From Pseudomonas mosselii (GTDB lineage: Bacteria; Pseudomonadota; Gammaproteobacteria; Pseudomonadales; Pseudomonadaceae), in NCBI RefSeq assembly GCF_005796105.1, contig NZ_VAUO01000002.1, positions 62,001-126,000 on the forward strand: a stretch of 64,000 nt of DNA, given 5' to 3'. This document shows, piece after piece, positions 22,436 through 33,100 of this stretch. The number at the start of each line of letters is the position of its first letter. Position 1 is the first letter of the stretch. Both the position numbers and the translations under genes were made by a program. The notes beneath the pieces were generated by a model, which was given only the letters and a program-made list of their open reading frames with translations, was not told the DNA's origin and ran no database searches.

Positions 22436-24397
22436 TCAAGCCGACGCCAGGCTCATGGCCTTGTGGGTGTCGATCAGGTGCTGCACCACACCCGGATCAG
22501 CCAACGTGGAGATATCACCCAGTGCGTCGTATTCGCCGGTGGCGATCTTGCGCAGGATACGTCGCATGATCTTGCCCGAACGCGTCTTCGGCAATCCCGG
22601 GGCCCACTGGATCACGTCCGGCGAGGCAATCGGGCCGATTTCCTTGCGCACCCAGTTCTTCAGTTCCAGGCGCAGCTGCTCACTCGGCTCTTCGCCTGCA
22701 TTGAGGGTGACGTACACATAGATACCCTGCCCCTTGATGTCGTGCGGCACGCCCACCACCGCCGCCTCGGCGACTTTCGAGTGGGCGACCATGGCGCTTT
22801 CGATCTCGGCGGTCCCCATACGGTGGCCCGAGACGTTGAGCACATCGTCCACCCGGCCTGTGATCCAGTAGTAGCCGTCTTCGTCGCGACGCGCACCGTC
22901 ACCGGTGAAGTACATGCCGCGGAAGGTCTTGAAGTAGGTATCGACGAAGCGGTCGTGGTCGCCGTACAGCGAACGCGACTGGCCCGGCCAGGAGTCGAGG
23001 ATCACCAAGTTGCCTTCCGCGGCGCCATCGATCAGGTTACCCAGGTTGTCCACCAGTGCCGGCACCACGCCGAAGAACGGACGCGTGGCTGAGCCAGGCT
23101 TGAGCGCCGTGGCACCCGGCAGCGGGCTGATCAGGATGCCGCCGGTTTCAGTCTGCCACCAGGTATCGACGATCGGGCAACGCTCCTTGCCCACGGCCTT
23201 GTTGTACCAGTTCCAGGCTTCCGGGTTGATCGGCTCACCTACCGAACCCAGCAGACGCAGGCTGGAACCGTCGGCACCGGCCACCGCAGCCTGGCCTTCA
23301 GCCATCATGGCGCGAATGGCGGTGGGGGCGGTGTAGAGGATGTTGACCTTGTGTTTGTCGATGATCTTCGACACACGAGTGATGTCCGGGTAGTTAGGCA
23401 CGCCTTCGAACAGCAAGGTGGTCGCACCATTGGCCAGCGGGCCATACACGATATAGCTGTGGCCGGTGACCCAACCCACATCCGCGGTGCACCAGTACAC
23501 CTCGCCCGGGCGATAGTCGAAGACCCGCTCATGGGTCAGTGCGGCATACACCAGATAACCGCCAGTGGTGTGCAACACCCCCTTGGGCTTGCCGGTGGAA
23601 CCGGAAGTGTAAAGGATAAACAGCGCTTCTTCGGCCCCCATTTCCTTCGGCGCGCAGTGGCTGGAGGCGACCTTCATCAGGTCTTCGTACCAGATGTCGC
23701 GATGCTGGTGCCAGGCGATGTCGCCACCGGTGCGCTTGCACACGATGATCTTCTGCACGCTATTGGTTTCAGGGTTGGTCAGGGCCAGGTCGACATTGGC
23801 CTTGAGCGGCGTGCGGCGACCACCGCGCACCCCTTCGTCGGCGGTGATCACCACCTTGGATTTGCAGTCGATGATGCGCCCAGCCAGGGCCTCGGGAGAA
23901 AAACCACCGAACACGACCGAGTGGATCGCGCCAATACGGGCGCACGCCAGCATGGCGACGACGGCCTCAGGGATCATTGGCATGTAGATGGTCACCACAT
24001 CGCCACGGTGCACGTCCTGGCCACGCAAGGCGTTGGCGAACTTGCAGACCTGCTCGTGAAGTTCGCGGTAGGTGATGTTGCGGTGCTCGGAAGGGTCATC
24101 GCCTTCCCAGATGATCGCCAACTGGTCGCCGCGCGTTTCGAGGTGACGATCCAGGCAGTTTGAGGAAACGTTCAGAGTGCCATCGGCGAACCACTTGATA
24201 TCGACATGATGGTCGTCGAACGAGGTCTGCTTGACCTTGGTGAAAGGCTTGATCCAGTCCAGACGCTGGGCTTGCTCGCGCCAGAATCCGTCCGGGTTGA
24301 TCACCGATTGCTGGTACATGGCCTTGTAGGTGGCCTCGTCGGTCAGGGTACTGGCCGCAACCTCGGGACGAACGGGATACAGTGGAGCCGCACTCAT
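22436..24397 (-). CDS. acsA: Acetyl-CoA synthetase AcsA
   Basis: Makes acetyl-CoA from acetate, ATP and CoA through acetyl-AMP, allowing growth on acetate, ethanol and products of amino acid catabolism. From ATG 24397 ([13 protein letters not shown]) the protein is 653 aa. The AMP-forming signature is [12 protein letters not shown]. The catalytic and acetylatable lysine lies in [15 protein letters not shown] near the C terminus. It sits directly beside aotJ, as in P. aeruginosa. Confidence 0.96.
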   Translation of the reverse strand: MSAAPLYPVRPEVAASTLTDEATYKAMYQQSVINPDGFWREQAQRLDWIKPFTKVKQTSFDDHHVDIKWFADGTLNVSSNCLDRHLETRGDQLAIIWEGDDPSEHRNITYRELHEQVCKFANALRGQDVHRGDVVTIYMPMIPEAVVAMLACARIGAIHSVVFGGFSPEALAGRIIDCKSKVVITADEGVRGGRRTPLKANVDLALTNPETNSVQKIIVCKRTGGDIAWHQHRDIWYEDLMKVASSHCAPKEMGAEEALFILYTSGSTGKPKGVLHTTGGYLVYAALTHERVFDYRPGEVYWCTADVGWVTGHSYIVYGPLANGATTLLFEGVPNYPDITRVSKIIDKHKVNILYTAPTAIRAMMAEGQAAVAGADGSSLRLLGSVGEPINPEAWNWYNKAVGKERCPIVDTWWQTETGGILISPLPGATALKPGSATRPFFGVVPALVDNLGNLIDGAAEGNLVILDSWPGQSRSLYGDHDRFVDTYFKTFRGMYFTGDGARRDEDGYYWITGRVDDVLNVSGHRMGTAEIESAMVAHSKVAEAAVVGVPHDIKGQGIYVYVTLNAGEEPSEQLRLELKNWVRKEIGPIASPDVIQWAPGLPKTRSGKIMRRILRKIATGEYDALGDISTLADPGVVQHLIDTHKAMSLASA

Positions 24398-24803
24398 CTG
24401 TGTTACCTCGGTGTAATAGTTGTTTTTGTATGGGACCGTTTGTAACTGTACCAGAGCGTCATAGGCCATTCGACGTTGGTAGTAACACGACCGACTGCAC
24501 CCCCAGGAAAATGGAACGACCGCTCTAGGTCATGGCATACAGCCACTTCCACAAAGACCGCTTTACTGTCGAGCGGTGATTGTTACAGATTCCGCCAACA
24601 GTCTTTATCAAAACCCGCTCTGTTTCAGGCGCGCCAGCGCCCCTAAAATTCATCTCGCCAGCAACGGCAATGCGATTAACTTCCGCTAACACCCCCACGC
24701 AGGCAAGTTAATCGGCAGTTCATTCAGAACATTGAAACTCGTTGTACTCGCGGCGCCACAAGCGCCGCGTGCCCCCTTACGACCTTAGACAGGTAAATTG
24801 AAA
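24398..24803. other. Divergent intergenic region acsA / DUF2790 gene
   Basis: About 400 bases with no supported gene. It should hold the acsA promoter on the minus strand and that of the small secreted protein on the plus strand. The only strong structure I see is the hairpin at 24749-24769. Confidence 0.5.
24749..24769 (+). other. Perfect GC hairpin in the leader of the DUF2790 gene
   Basis: Arms CGCGGCGC (24749-24756) and GCGCCGCG (24762-24769) around CACAA, 34 bp before the ATG and without a T run. It may be an mRNA-stabilising element or an operator. Confidence 0.5.
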
Positions 24804-25058
24804 ATGAAAGCTTTACTGGTATTGGTACTTGGCAGTCTTTGCGGCGCGGCAATGGCCGGCGAGGCAAAAGATGCCGAGCAGATTCCGGTCGAACAGTACA
24901 GTTACGCGCAGCACTTGGATATCGCCCGCGTCATTTCCATGAGCGAAGTTCCGAATGTCTGCGAAGTGGTGCCCGCGCGCATGACCTACGAGGACTCCAA
25001 GGGCCAGAAGCACATTCTCGAATACCGCGTCATGGGTAACGGTTGCTCCAACGGTTGA
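24804..25058 (+). CDS. Small exported DUF2790-family protein
   Basis: An 84-aa protein from ATG 24804 (a TTG two codons upstream is also open). The first 19 residues (MKALLVLVLGSLCGAAMAG) are a signal peptide. The mature part keeps the family pattern SYAQHLDIARVISM, VCEVVPARMTYEDSKG and a final YRVMGNGCSN, with two cysteines that could form a disulfide in the periplasm. The family is common in Pseudomonas, often in several copies and often metal-responsive; its function is unknown. Confidence 0.85.
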   Translation: MKALLVLVLGSLCGAAMAGEAKDAEQIPVEQYSYAQHLDIARVISMSEVPNVCEVVPARMTYEDSKGQKHILEYRVMGNGCSNG

Positions 25059-25153
25059 TTCGCCCAACCCCATCGCCAGACCGGCCTGCACCACGACAAT
25101 CATGTGGCCGCAGGCCGGCCCTTGAGATCCGCTCGACACGTGAACTTTCTATT

Positions 25154-26713
25154 TCACTGCGCCGACTTGCCCACGGCATAATCACGTAACTTATTGGCAA
25201 TCGTCGTGTGTGAAACACCTAATCTTTTGCCCAGCGCCCGACTACTTGGAAAGTCATTCAGCAAACGTTCCAACACCGCTTTTTCAAAGCGCCCGACAAT
25301 CTGCGCAAGATCGCCCTCCAGGGAAAATTCACCCAACGGCTGACGTGCACCATAATCTGGCAGACGAATATGCTCCGCCTTCACCACGCCGCCTTCGCAT
25401 AATGAAACGGCCTGGAATAATACATTTTCCAATTGCCGTACATTGCCTGGCCAATGATAGTGCGCCAACTTGTCCATCGCCGTGGGTAACAAGCGCGGCA
25501 TTGCACAACCGATCTGCCGACTGGCTTGGTCGAGGAAGTGCTGTACCAGCCCATCCAGCCCATCCATGCACTCACGCAACGGCGGAATGTGCAACGACAG
25601 CACGTTTAAACGGTGATACAGGTCCTGGCGGAACTCGCCGCGCGCGCACAATTCGGACAGGTCGACCTGGGTCGCGCAAATCACCCGCACATCCAGGTAC
25701 ACCTCCTCGTCGCTGCCGACCCGCCTGAAGCATCCATCCTGGAGAAAACGCAGCAATTTCACCTGCAAGCGAGGGCTCATCTCGCCAACCCCATCGAGGA
25801 ACAAGGTGCCCCCGGCAGTCAGCTCCAGCAACCCGAGCTTGCCCTCGGCCCGTGCCCCCTCGAAGGCACCTGGGCCGTAGCCGAACAGCTCGGTTTCGGC
25901 CATCGACTCGGGCAAGCCCGCGCAATTGAGGGCCATCAACGGCGCCTGGCCACGCGGGCTGGCCAGGTGACAGGCACGCGCCAGCAGTTCCTTGCCAGTA
26001 CCCGTTTCGCCCTCGATCAACAGCGGCGCGTCCAGCGGCGCCATGCGCCGCGCCTCGCGCACCACCGCGGCCATGACCCGCGAGCTTTGAAAGATACTGT
26101 CAAAGCCCCGCAGTTCCTGCTTGCGTACGTTATAGATGCGCTCGCCAATACGGTCGGCGCGGTGCAGGGTCAGTACCGCGCCTGCCAATGCCTCGCTGTC
26201 ATCGTGCTCCGATTGCAGCGGAGCAATGTCGGCCAGGAACACATCGCCCTTGACCTTGATGCGCAGCCCATTGATGCGCGACTGGTTAGCCCGCACCAAC
26301 TCTGGCAGGTCAAAATCCTCGACATAGCGTGACAGCGGCAACCCCGGCACCTCATCCACGCGCACCCCGAGCAACTGCGCAGCCGTCCGGTTGGCGGCGA
26401 CGATACTGCCCCCCATATCGACCGACAGCACCGGGAAATCCAGCGCCCCCAACAACGCGTTGAGCTCCATGTGCCGCCGCTCACTGGGCATCAGCCCGAC
26501 CCGCTTGACCCCGAACACCCCGGCGATGGACTCGAACTTCGGCCGCAGCGCCTGGAACTGCAAGTTGATCAAGTTCGGGCAATGCAGGTAGATGGCATTG
26601 CCATGGTCGCCGCCGACTTCGCCACGCAGCACGTTGATACCGTACTCGACCAACAGGTTGAGGATGTCGCGCAGAATGCCGATGCGGTTCTGGCAATGCA
26701 CTTTGATACGCAT
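25154..26713 (-). CDS. phhR: TyrR-type regulator PhhR
   Basis: A 519-aa enhancer-binding-type activator of phenylalanine and tyrosine catabolism. An ACT domain starts the protein (MRIKVHCQNRIGILRDILNL), a PAS domain follows (about 80-190), then an AAA+ domain with Walker A GETGTGKELLARA. The usual GAFTGA loop that contacts sigma-54 is altered (here GPGAFEGARAEG), in line with TyrR-like proteins working with sigma-70. A Fis-type HTH ends the protein (SRALGKRLGVSHTTIANKL). It diverges from phhA over a TGTAAA-type box. Confidence 0.95.
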   Translation of the reverse strand: MRIKVHCQNRIGILRDILNLLVEYGINVLRGEVGGDHGNAIYLHCPNLINLQFQALRPKFESIAGVFGVKRVGLMPSERRHMELNALLGALDFPVLSVDMGGSIVAANRTAAQLLGVRVDEVPGLPLSRYVEDFDLPELVRANQSRINGLRIKVKGDVFLADIAPLQSEHDDSEALAGAVLTLHRADRIGERIYNVRKQELRGFDSIFQSSRVMAAVVREARRMAPLDAPLLIEGETGTGKELLARACHLASPRGQAPLMALNCAGLPESMAETELFGYGPGAFEGARAEGKLGLLELTAGGTLFLDGVGEMSPRLQVKLLRFLQDGCFRRVGSDEEVYLDVRVICATQVDLSELCARGEFRQDLYHRLNVLSLHIPPLRECMDGLDGLVQHFLDQASRQIGCAMPRLLPTAMDKLAHYHWPGNVRQLENVLFQAVSLCEGGVVKAEHIRLPDYGARQPLGEFSLEGDLAQIVGRFEKAVLERLLNDFPSSRALGKRLGVSHTTIANKLRDYAVGKSAQ

Positions 26714-26761
26714 GGAAAACCCCAGGAGCGCGGGAAGTTTCGCTTCGTCACGCAGAAAAGT

Positions 26762-26779
26762 CGTAAAGATAAGCTGACA
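26762..26779. promoter_or_regulatory. Weak PhhR box, phhR-proximal
   Basis: CGTAAA, six bases, CTGACA: a degenerate match to TGTAAA-N6-TTTACA (8 of 12), centred 73 bp (about seven helical turns) from the strong box. It lies close to the phhR start, where it could serve autoregulation. Confidence 0.35.
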
Positions 26780-26834
26780 AAAACCCCACGACAGCCAGCC
26801 TCAGGCACCCGATTTTCCGCGACATCGCGATTTT

Positions 26835-26852
26835 TGTAAAATAAACGTTACA
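26835..26852. promoter_or_regulatory. PhhR box before phhA
   Basis: TGTAAA (26835-26840), six bases, GTTACA (26847-26852): 11 of 12 positions of the known PhhR/TyrR box TGTAAA-N6-TTTACA. It is 118 bp upstream of phhA and 122 bp from phhR, so it suits control in both directions. Confidence 0.8.
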
Positions 26853-26969
26853 AAAACAGCGATCGCGCCGCCGTTTACCTCAGCCTCTCCCCCCTGCAAA
26901 GCTGCTCTGGCCGGGATATTTCTAGGGCATGTTCCACTCATAACAAGAAGCCCTCACCTGGAGAGCCAC

Positions 26970-27758
26970 ATGAAACAGACGCACTACGTGGCACGCGAGC
27001 CCGATGCGCACGGCTTTATCGACTACCCCGAGCAAGAGCATAGGGTATGGAACACCCTGATCACCCGTCAGATGAAGGTCATCGAAGGCCGGGCGTGCCA
27101 GGAATATCTCGACGGCATCGAGCAGCTCAAGCTGCCACATGAGCGCATCCCGCAGTTGGGCGAGATCAACAAAGTGCTGGGCGCCACGACCGGGTGGCAG
27201 GTCGCCCGGGTGCCGGCGCTGATCCCGTTCCAGACGTTCTTCGAGCTGCTGGCCAGCAAGCGCTTCCCGGTGGCCACCTTCATCCGCACACCGCAGGAGC
27301 TGGACTACCTGCAAGAGCCCGACATCTTCCACGAGATCTTCGGCCACTGCCCGCTGCTGACCAACCCATTCTTCGCCGAATTCACCCACACCTACGGCAA
27401 GCTTGGCCTGGCCGCGAGCAAGGAACAGCGCGTGTTCCTGGCACGCTTGTACTGGATGACCATCGAATTTGGCCTGATGGACACCGCCCAGGGCCGCAAG
27501 ATCTATGGCGGCGGCATCCTTTCCTCGCCCAAGGAGACGGTCTACAGCCTGTCCGGCGAGCCTGAGTACCAGGCCTTCGACCCCATCGAGGCCATGCGCA
27601 CGCCATACCGTATCGATATCCTGCAGCCTGTGTACTTCGTGCTACCCAACCTCAAGCGCCTGTTCGACCTGGCTCACGAGGACATCGCAGGCATGGTCCA
27701 ACAGGCCATGCAGTTGGGGCTACACGCCCCGAAGTTTCCCCCGAAGGCGGCGGCGTGA
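26970..27758 (+). CDS. phhA: Phenylalanine 4-monooxygenase PhhA
   Basis: Converts phenylalanine to tyrosine using tetrahydropterin, O2 and non-haem iron. The 262-aa chain is the bacterial single-domain form without the N-terminal regulatory domain of animals. The iron ligands are the two histidines of PDIFHEIFGHCPLL (about 113-126) and a glutamate some 40 residues further on (RLYWMTIEFGLM). A Shine-Dalgarno sequence (CTGGAGAG) precedes the ATG. It forms an operon with phhB. Confidence 0.96.
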   Translation: MKQTHYVAREPDAHGFIDYPEQEHRVWNTLITRQMKVIEGRACQEYLDGIEQLKLPHERIPQLGEINKVLGATTGWQVARVPALIPFQTFFELLASKRFPVATFIRTPQELDYLQEPDIFHEIFGHCPLLTNPFFAEFTHTYGKLGLAASKEQRVFLARLYWMTIEFGLMDTAQGRKIYGGGILSSPKETVYSLSGEPEYQAFDPIEAMRTPYRIDILQPVYFVLPNLKRLFDLAHEDIAGMVQQAMQLGLHAPKFPPKAAA

Positions 27759-27797
27759 GCCGCCCTTGTCGATAACAATTCAAACCGGAAAATCACC

Positions 27798-28154
27798 ATG
27801 AATGCCTTGAACCAAGCCCACTGCGAAGCCTGCCGCGCCGACGCGCCGAAGGTTACCGATGAAGAGCTGGCGGAGCTGATCCGCGAGATCCCGGACTGGA
27901 GCATCGAAGTACGCGACGGCCACATGGAGCTTGAGCGTGTGTTCCTGTTCAAGAACTTCAAGCACGCCCTGGCCTTCACCAACGCCGTCGGCGACATCGC
28001 CGAGGCCGAAGGCCATCATCCAGGCTTGCTGACCGAATGGGGCAAGGTCACCGTTACCTGGTGGAGCCACTCGATCAAGGGCCTGCACCGCAACGACTTC
28101 ATCATGTGCGCACGCACCGATGAGGTGGCGAAAGGCGCAGAAGGCCGCAAATAG
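27798..28154 (+). CDS. phhB: Pterin-4a-carbinolamine dehydratase PhhB
   Basis: Regenerates the pterin cofactor by dehydrating the 4a-carbinolamine released by PhhA. At 118 aa it is full length. The active-site pattern [20 protein letters not shown] carries the paired histidines, and a further His lies in [12 protein letters not shown]. It is 39 bp downstream of phhA. Confidence 0.96.
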   Translation: MNALNQAHCEACRADAPKVTDEELAELIREIPDWSIEVRDGHMELERVFLFKNFKHALAFTNAVGDIAEAEGHHPGLLTEWGKVTVTWWSHSIKGLHRNDFIMCARTDEVAKGAEGRK

Positions 28155-28396
28155 GTCCGTACCACGTGGATGGCACCGGCTTCGCCGGTGCTCGCGGTAC
28201 CCGCAAGTGCCTTGCTTGCGCCCAGACTATCAATACACTCACGACCTCCTCCCCGTCCGATATCCGCACGCAAAACCGACAGACGTGCCGGAAAATTTTC
28301 AAACTGTCATCCGCACTGCGGTATCCTGCCCCAGCTTTTCGAAGCCCTCACGCGCCAAGCGCAGCCTTCTCACTCACACTTGCGAGGAACGACGAG

Positions 28397-28525
28397 ATGC
28401 ATGAAATCCCGAATCTTCCCTTCCCAAGCCTGAACCCCGAAGAGCAATCCGTTGCTGCCCACGCCGAACCGACGCCTGCCGTCGAACCTGGCAGCGACGA
28501 TCAATCCAGCGCCGACCAGGACTAA
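28397..28525 (+). CDS. Acidic 42-residue protein
   Basis: A short ORF beginning [17 protein letters not shown] and ending in an acidic, Ser/Asp-rich tail ([12 protein letters not shown]). A good ribosome binding site (GAGGAAC, about 28384-28390) precedes its ATG. It stands 97 bp before the MFS gene and may be its leader or a free small protein. There is no signal peptide. No function can be given. Confidence 0.55.
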   Translation: MHEIPNLPFPSLNPEEQSVAAHAEPTPAVEPGSDDQSSADQD

Positions 28526-28622
28526 CCGCGCCCATCGACAGTGTGAAAACGGCTGGCTTGTGGGAACCTCCCCGTCATCGCGTTTTCACACCGTCCAGAC
28601 CCTCTGCCCACCGAAGGCCCCC

Positions 28623-29813
28623 ATGCCCGATTCACCGCGCCCCCTTGCGGTCACCCTGCAAGTCGTCTCCATCGTTCTGTTCACCTTCATCGGCTACCTG
28701 AACATCGGCATTCCCCTCGCCGTCCTGCCAGGCTATGTACACAACCAACTGGGCTTCAGCGCCGTAATCGCGGGCCTGGTGATCAGTGTGCAGTACCTCG
28801 CCACCCTGCTCAGCCGCCCGACCGCCAGCCGCATCATCGACAACCTCGGCAGCAAAAAGGCGGTCATGTGGGGTTTGGCCGGCTGCGGCCTGAGCGGCGT
28901 ATTCATGCTGGCCTGCAACTTCCTCACGGCCTGGCCTTGGCTGAGCCTTGCGTGCCTGCTGATCGGTCGCCTGGTGCTAGGCAGCGCTGAAAGCTTGGTG
29001 GGCTCGGGCTCGATCGGCTGGGGCATTGGCCGGGTTGGCGCGAACAATACCGCCAAGGTCATCTCTTGGAACGGCATTGCCAGCTACGGCGCACTGGCCA
29101 TCGGCGCGCCGCTGGGCGTACTGATGGTCAAGAACCTCGGGATGTGGAGCATGGGCGTGAGCATCATCCTGCTCGGCGTGCTGGGGGTGTTGCTGGCCTG
29201 GCCCAAGCGCGCCGCCCCGGTGGTGGCTGGCGTGCGTCTGCCGTTCCTGCGGGTATTGGGCAAAGTCTTCCCACATGGGTCGGGGCTGGCCCTGGGCTCG
29301 ATCGGCTTCGGTACAATCGCCACATTCATCACCCTGTACTACACCAGTCGCAACTGGCCGAACGCAGCTCTGACCCTGAGCCTGTTCGGCGCTAGCTTCA
29401 TTTGCGCGCGGCTGATGTTCGGCAACCTGATCAACCGTATTGGCGGCTTTCGCGTGGCCATCGCCTGCCTGTCGGTGGAGACGCTGGGGCTGCTGATGCT
29501 GTGGTTGGCGCCCAACCCGCACCTGGCCTTGGCCGGTGCGGCATTGAGCGGGTTCGGCTTCTCGCTGGTGTTCCCCGCACTGGGGGTCGAGGCGGTAAAT
29601 CAAGTGTCGGCGGCCAACCGGGGCGCGGCGGTGGGCGCGTACTCGCTGTTCATCGACCTGTCGTTGGGGATCACCGGCCCACTGGTGGGCGCGGTGGCAG
29701 CGGGGTTCGGGTTCGCTTCGATGTTTTTGTTTGCAGCAGCGGCGGCGGCGTGTGGATTGGTGTTGAGTTTGTATCTGTACCGGCAGGCACGGCGACTGCG
29801 CCAGAACAGCTGA
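28623..29813 (+). CDS. MFS transporter of the YhhS/UPF0226 type
   Basis: A 396-aa inner-membrane protein with about 12 hydrophobic segments. It matches the remembered E. coli YhhS pattern: [19 protein letters not shown] near the N terminus, [19 protein letters not shown] as the loop 2-3 motif, and [17 protein letters not shown] late in the chain. The start is ATG 28623 ([10 protein letters not shown]), although the frame opens earlier. The substrate is unknown; sugar or drug export has been proposed for relatives. Confidence 0.85.
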   Translation: MPDSPRPLAVTLQVVSIVLFTFIGYLNIGIPLAVLPGYVHNQLGFSAVIAGLVISVQYLATLLSRPTASRIIDNLGSKKAVMWGLAGCGLSGVFMLACNFLTAWPWLSLACLLIGRLVLGSAESLVGSGSIGWGIGRVGANNTAKVISWNGIASYGALAIGAPLGVLMVKNLGMWSMGVSIILLGVLGVLLAWPKRAAPVVAGVRLPFLRVLGKVFPHGSGLALGSIGFGTIATFITLYYTSRNWPNAALTLSLFGASFICARLMFGNLINRIGGFRVAIACLSVETLGLLMLWLAPNPHLALAGAALSGFGFSLVFPALGVEAVNQVSAANRGAAVGAYSLFIDLSLGITGPLVGAVAAGFGFASMFLFAAAAAACGLVLSLYLYRQARRLRQNS

Positions 29814-29830
29814 TCTGCTCGAATCTGCGC

Positions 29831-30162
29831 CAGCCTCTTCGCGGGTAAACCGGGGCGCCGAACCGCCGCTCTCACAGGTACAGCGCAAGCTTGAGACCCT
29901 GCGCAATCCTGTGGGAGCGGGCTTGCCCGCGAACACCGGCAAAGCCGGTGCCATACACCGAGTCGCCTGCTTCGCGGTGGTCCGGCACTCCGGCAAGCCC
30001 GCTCCCACAGGGTACGCGGAGCGCTTGCGAAATCAGTTCTCTGCGCGACAGCGCAGCCCAAAGGGCTGGGTGATCTCCTACAGGTACAGCGCTGGATTCA
30101 GGTTTCGCGCAATCCTGTGGGAGCGGTGGTTCGGCGCCCCGGTTTACCCGCGAAGAGGCCGG
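29831..30162. repeat. Cluster of REP-like palindromes
   Basis: At least four REP-type elements in alternating orientation lie between the MFS gene and the YdiJ-type gene (about 29831-29876, 29910-29933, 29971-30012, 30116-30162). Two carry a GGCGCCGAACC insertion in the core. A 119-bp module inside (29999-30117) recurs at 50318-50436. Confidence 0.85.
29999..30117. repeat. Dispersed 119-bp repeat, copy 1
   Basis: Runs from CCGCTCCCACAGGGTACGCG to CGCAATCCTG and matches 50318-50436 in the same orientation and at equal length, with about 8 differences by eye. It starts inside a REP core, so it travels with REP sequence. Confidence 0.85.
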
Positions 30163-30179
30163 TGCAGGCTTGAGACCAC

Positions 30180-33100
30180 TCAGCGCTGCGCGTACTGCAG
30201 CACCACCTCCAGCGGATGGCGCAACTGTTTCTCGGTCATGCGCTTGACCTGGCTGCGGCACGAATAGCCGGTCGCCAACGCCTCACCGTCCTTGTCCAGC
30301 TTGGTCGCCCAGGACTGCTCGAAAATGGTCTTCGAGGTCTGCTGGTTACGCGCCTCGTGCCCATAGGTGCCGGACATGCCGCAGCAACCAGTGGCCTCGG
30401 TGACCAGCTTGAGCCCTATGCGCGCGAACACCTGCTCCCACTGCTTGGTGCTGGCCGGCACGTTGGTTTTCTCGGTGCAGTGGGCCATCAGACGGAAGCT
30501 GCCCGCGCCAGGCGCAGCCTGCTCAGGCAGCACATTCATCAGCCACTCCTGAGGCAGCAGCACGGGCGGGCAGTCCACGCCATCGACCTTCTGGTACTCC
30601 TGGCGATACACCAGGGTCATGGCCGGGTCCAAGCCCACCAGAGGCACACCACAGTCCGCCAACGCCTTGAGCTGGGTGGCATTGCGGATCGCCGCCTTGG
30701 CGAACGCGCCAAGGAAGCCCTGCACATGCAGCGGCTTGCCGTTGGCGCTGTAGGGCGCCAGGAATACCTTGTGGCCTAGGCGATGGGCCAGCTCAATGAA
30801 CGCCGCCAGCAACGGCGTCTCGAAGTAGCGGGTGAAAGCGTCCTGCACCAGCACGATACTGCGCTCGCGCTGGGCAGGCGTCAGTTCGCGCAGGGCCGGC
30901 ACGCTGGCCACCTGGACCCGGCAGCGGGTCAGGGTGGACTGGAAGTTGAAGCGGCTGATCAGCGGGCTGTCGAGCATGCCGATCTTGTCCGCCAGCAAGC
31001 GACTGACCCACTTCGACCCCATCACCGCGTTGTACAGCCCAGGCGCGTGGGCCAGGTACGGAATGGTGAATTCCAGCGAGCCGATCAGGTAGTCACGCAG
31101 CGGGCGCTGGTAGCGGCCGTGGTACAACTCGAGGAAGCGCGAGCGGAAGTCCGGCACATTGACCTTGATCGGGCATTGCCCCGCGCACGACTTGCACGCC
31201 AGGCAGCCCGCCATGGCGTCGTACACCTCATGGGAGAAATCGGCCTGGCCCTGATGTTTGGCCCGGCTGTTGCGCAGCCGCGCTGGCAGGCCCTTGAACC
31301 ACGATGCCTTGCGCTGGGCGGCGGCCAACACATCGATATTGGCCTCGCCCTGCAAGCGCAGCCATTCGCGAATCAGCGAGGCGCGCCCTTTGGGCGAGTG
31401 CTGACGCTCACGGGTGGCCTTCCACGACGGGCACATAGCGTCGTTGGGGTCGTAGTTGTAGCAGGCGCCGTTGCCGTTGCAGTGCACGGCGCTGCCGAAG
31501 TCCTGCCAGACACGCTCGTCGATAGTCCGATCGAGGTCGCCACGCAGGGTCACGCCATCGACCGGGGTCAAGCCTTCAGCGCTGTCCGGCGGAGTGCAGA
31601 TTTTGCCAGGGTTGAGCTGGTTGTGCGGGTCGAACGCACCCTTCAGACGCTGCAAGGCCGGGTACAGTTCGCCGAAGTACTCCGGCACGTATTCCGAGCG
31701 CAGGCCCTTGCCGTGCTCGCCCCACAGCAGGCCGCCATAACGTTTGGTCAGTGCCGCCACCGCATCGGAGATTGGCTTGACCAGCGCGGCCTGGGCCGGA
31801 TCCTTCATGTCCAGCGCGGGACGTACGTGCAACACCCCGGCATCGACATGGCCGAACATGCCATAGGCCAGCCCATAGCCATCGAGCAACGCGCGGAAGT
31901 CAGCGATGTAGTCAGCCAACTGTTCCGGCGGCACGGCAGTGTCTTCGACGAACGGCTGCGGGCGTACTTCGCCCTCGACGTTACCCAGCAGCCCCACCGA
32001 ACGCTTGCGCATCACGTACACCCGGGTCACGGCCTCGGCCCCCTCGGCCAGGGTATGACCCAGGCGCTCGACGCTGGTATCGGCCTGCAAGTGTTCGACG
32101 AAGGCCTGCACCCGGGCGTTGACCTCGGCCGGCTCATCGCCGCAGAACTCCACCAGATTGATGCCCAAGGTCGGCCGCTCGGAGTCGGCCGGGAAGTACT
32201 CGGCGACGCTGTGCCAAACGATGTCTTTCATCGCCAGCATCAGCACCTTGGAATCGACGGTCTCGATCGACAGCGGCTTGTGCGCCATGAGCGCATTGGC
32301 ATCGCGCAGGGCGTCCATGAAGCTGGTGTAGCGCACGTTGACCAGCACTGCGTATTTTGGGATCGGCAGCACATTGAGCTTGGCTTCGACCACGTAGCCC
32401 AGCGAGCCCTCGGCGCCGCACAGCACGCTATTGAGGTTGAACCGGCCCTGCTCATCGCGCAGGTGCGCCAGGTCGTAACCGGTCAGGCAGCGGTTGAGCT
32501 TGGGAAAGGTGCTTTCGATCAGCTCGGCCTGGGTTTGCTGGATCTCGCGGGCCATGCGGTACACTTCGCCGACCCGACCAGGGGCGGCACAGGCCTGCTC
32601 CAGCGTGGCGTCGTCGATCGGCAGGCTGTGCAGGCGCTCGCCCCCCAGCAGGACGCTGTTCAGCTCAAGGACATGGTCGCGGGTCTTGCCGTAGGTGCAG
32701 CTGCCCTGGCCGCTGGCGTCGGTGTTGATCATGCCGCCGACGGTGGCGCGGTTGGAGGTGGACAGTTCAGGCGCGAAAAACAGGCCATGCGGCTTGAGCG
32801 CGGCGTTGAGCTGATCCTTGACCACACCAGCCTGCACCCGGACCCAGCGCTCCTCGACGTTGATCTCGAGGATGCGATTCATGTGCCGCGACAGGTCGAC
32901 GACGATGCCATCAGTCAGCGACTGGCCATTGGTGCCAGTGCCGCCACCGCGCGGGGTCAGCTTGATGTCGCGAAAACGCGGGTCGGCCATCAGCGTGGCG
33001 ACCCGCGCCACGTCGTCGGCGTCCAGCGGGAACACCGCAGCCTGGGGCAGGCGCTGGTAGATCGAGTTGTCGGTGGCCAGTACCGTGCGGGTGCCGTAGT

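Noticed and set aside
26880-26940. A sigma-54 promoter for phhA
   Set aside because: I looked for GG-N10-GC in the gap before phhA and found no match with correct spacing.
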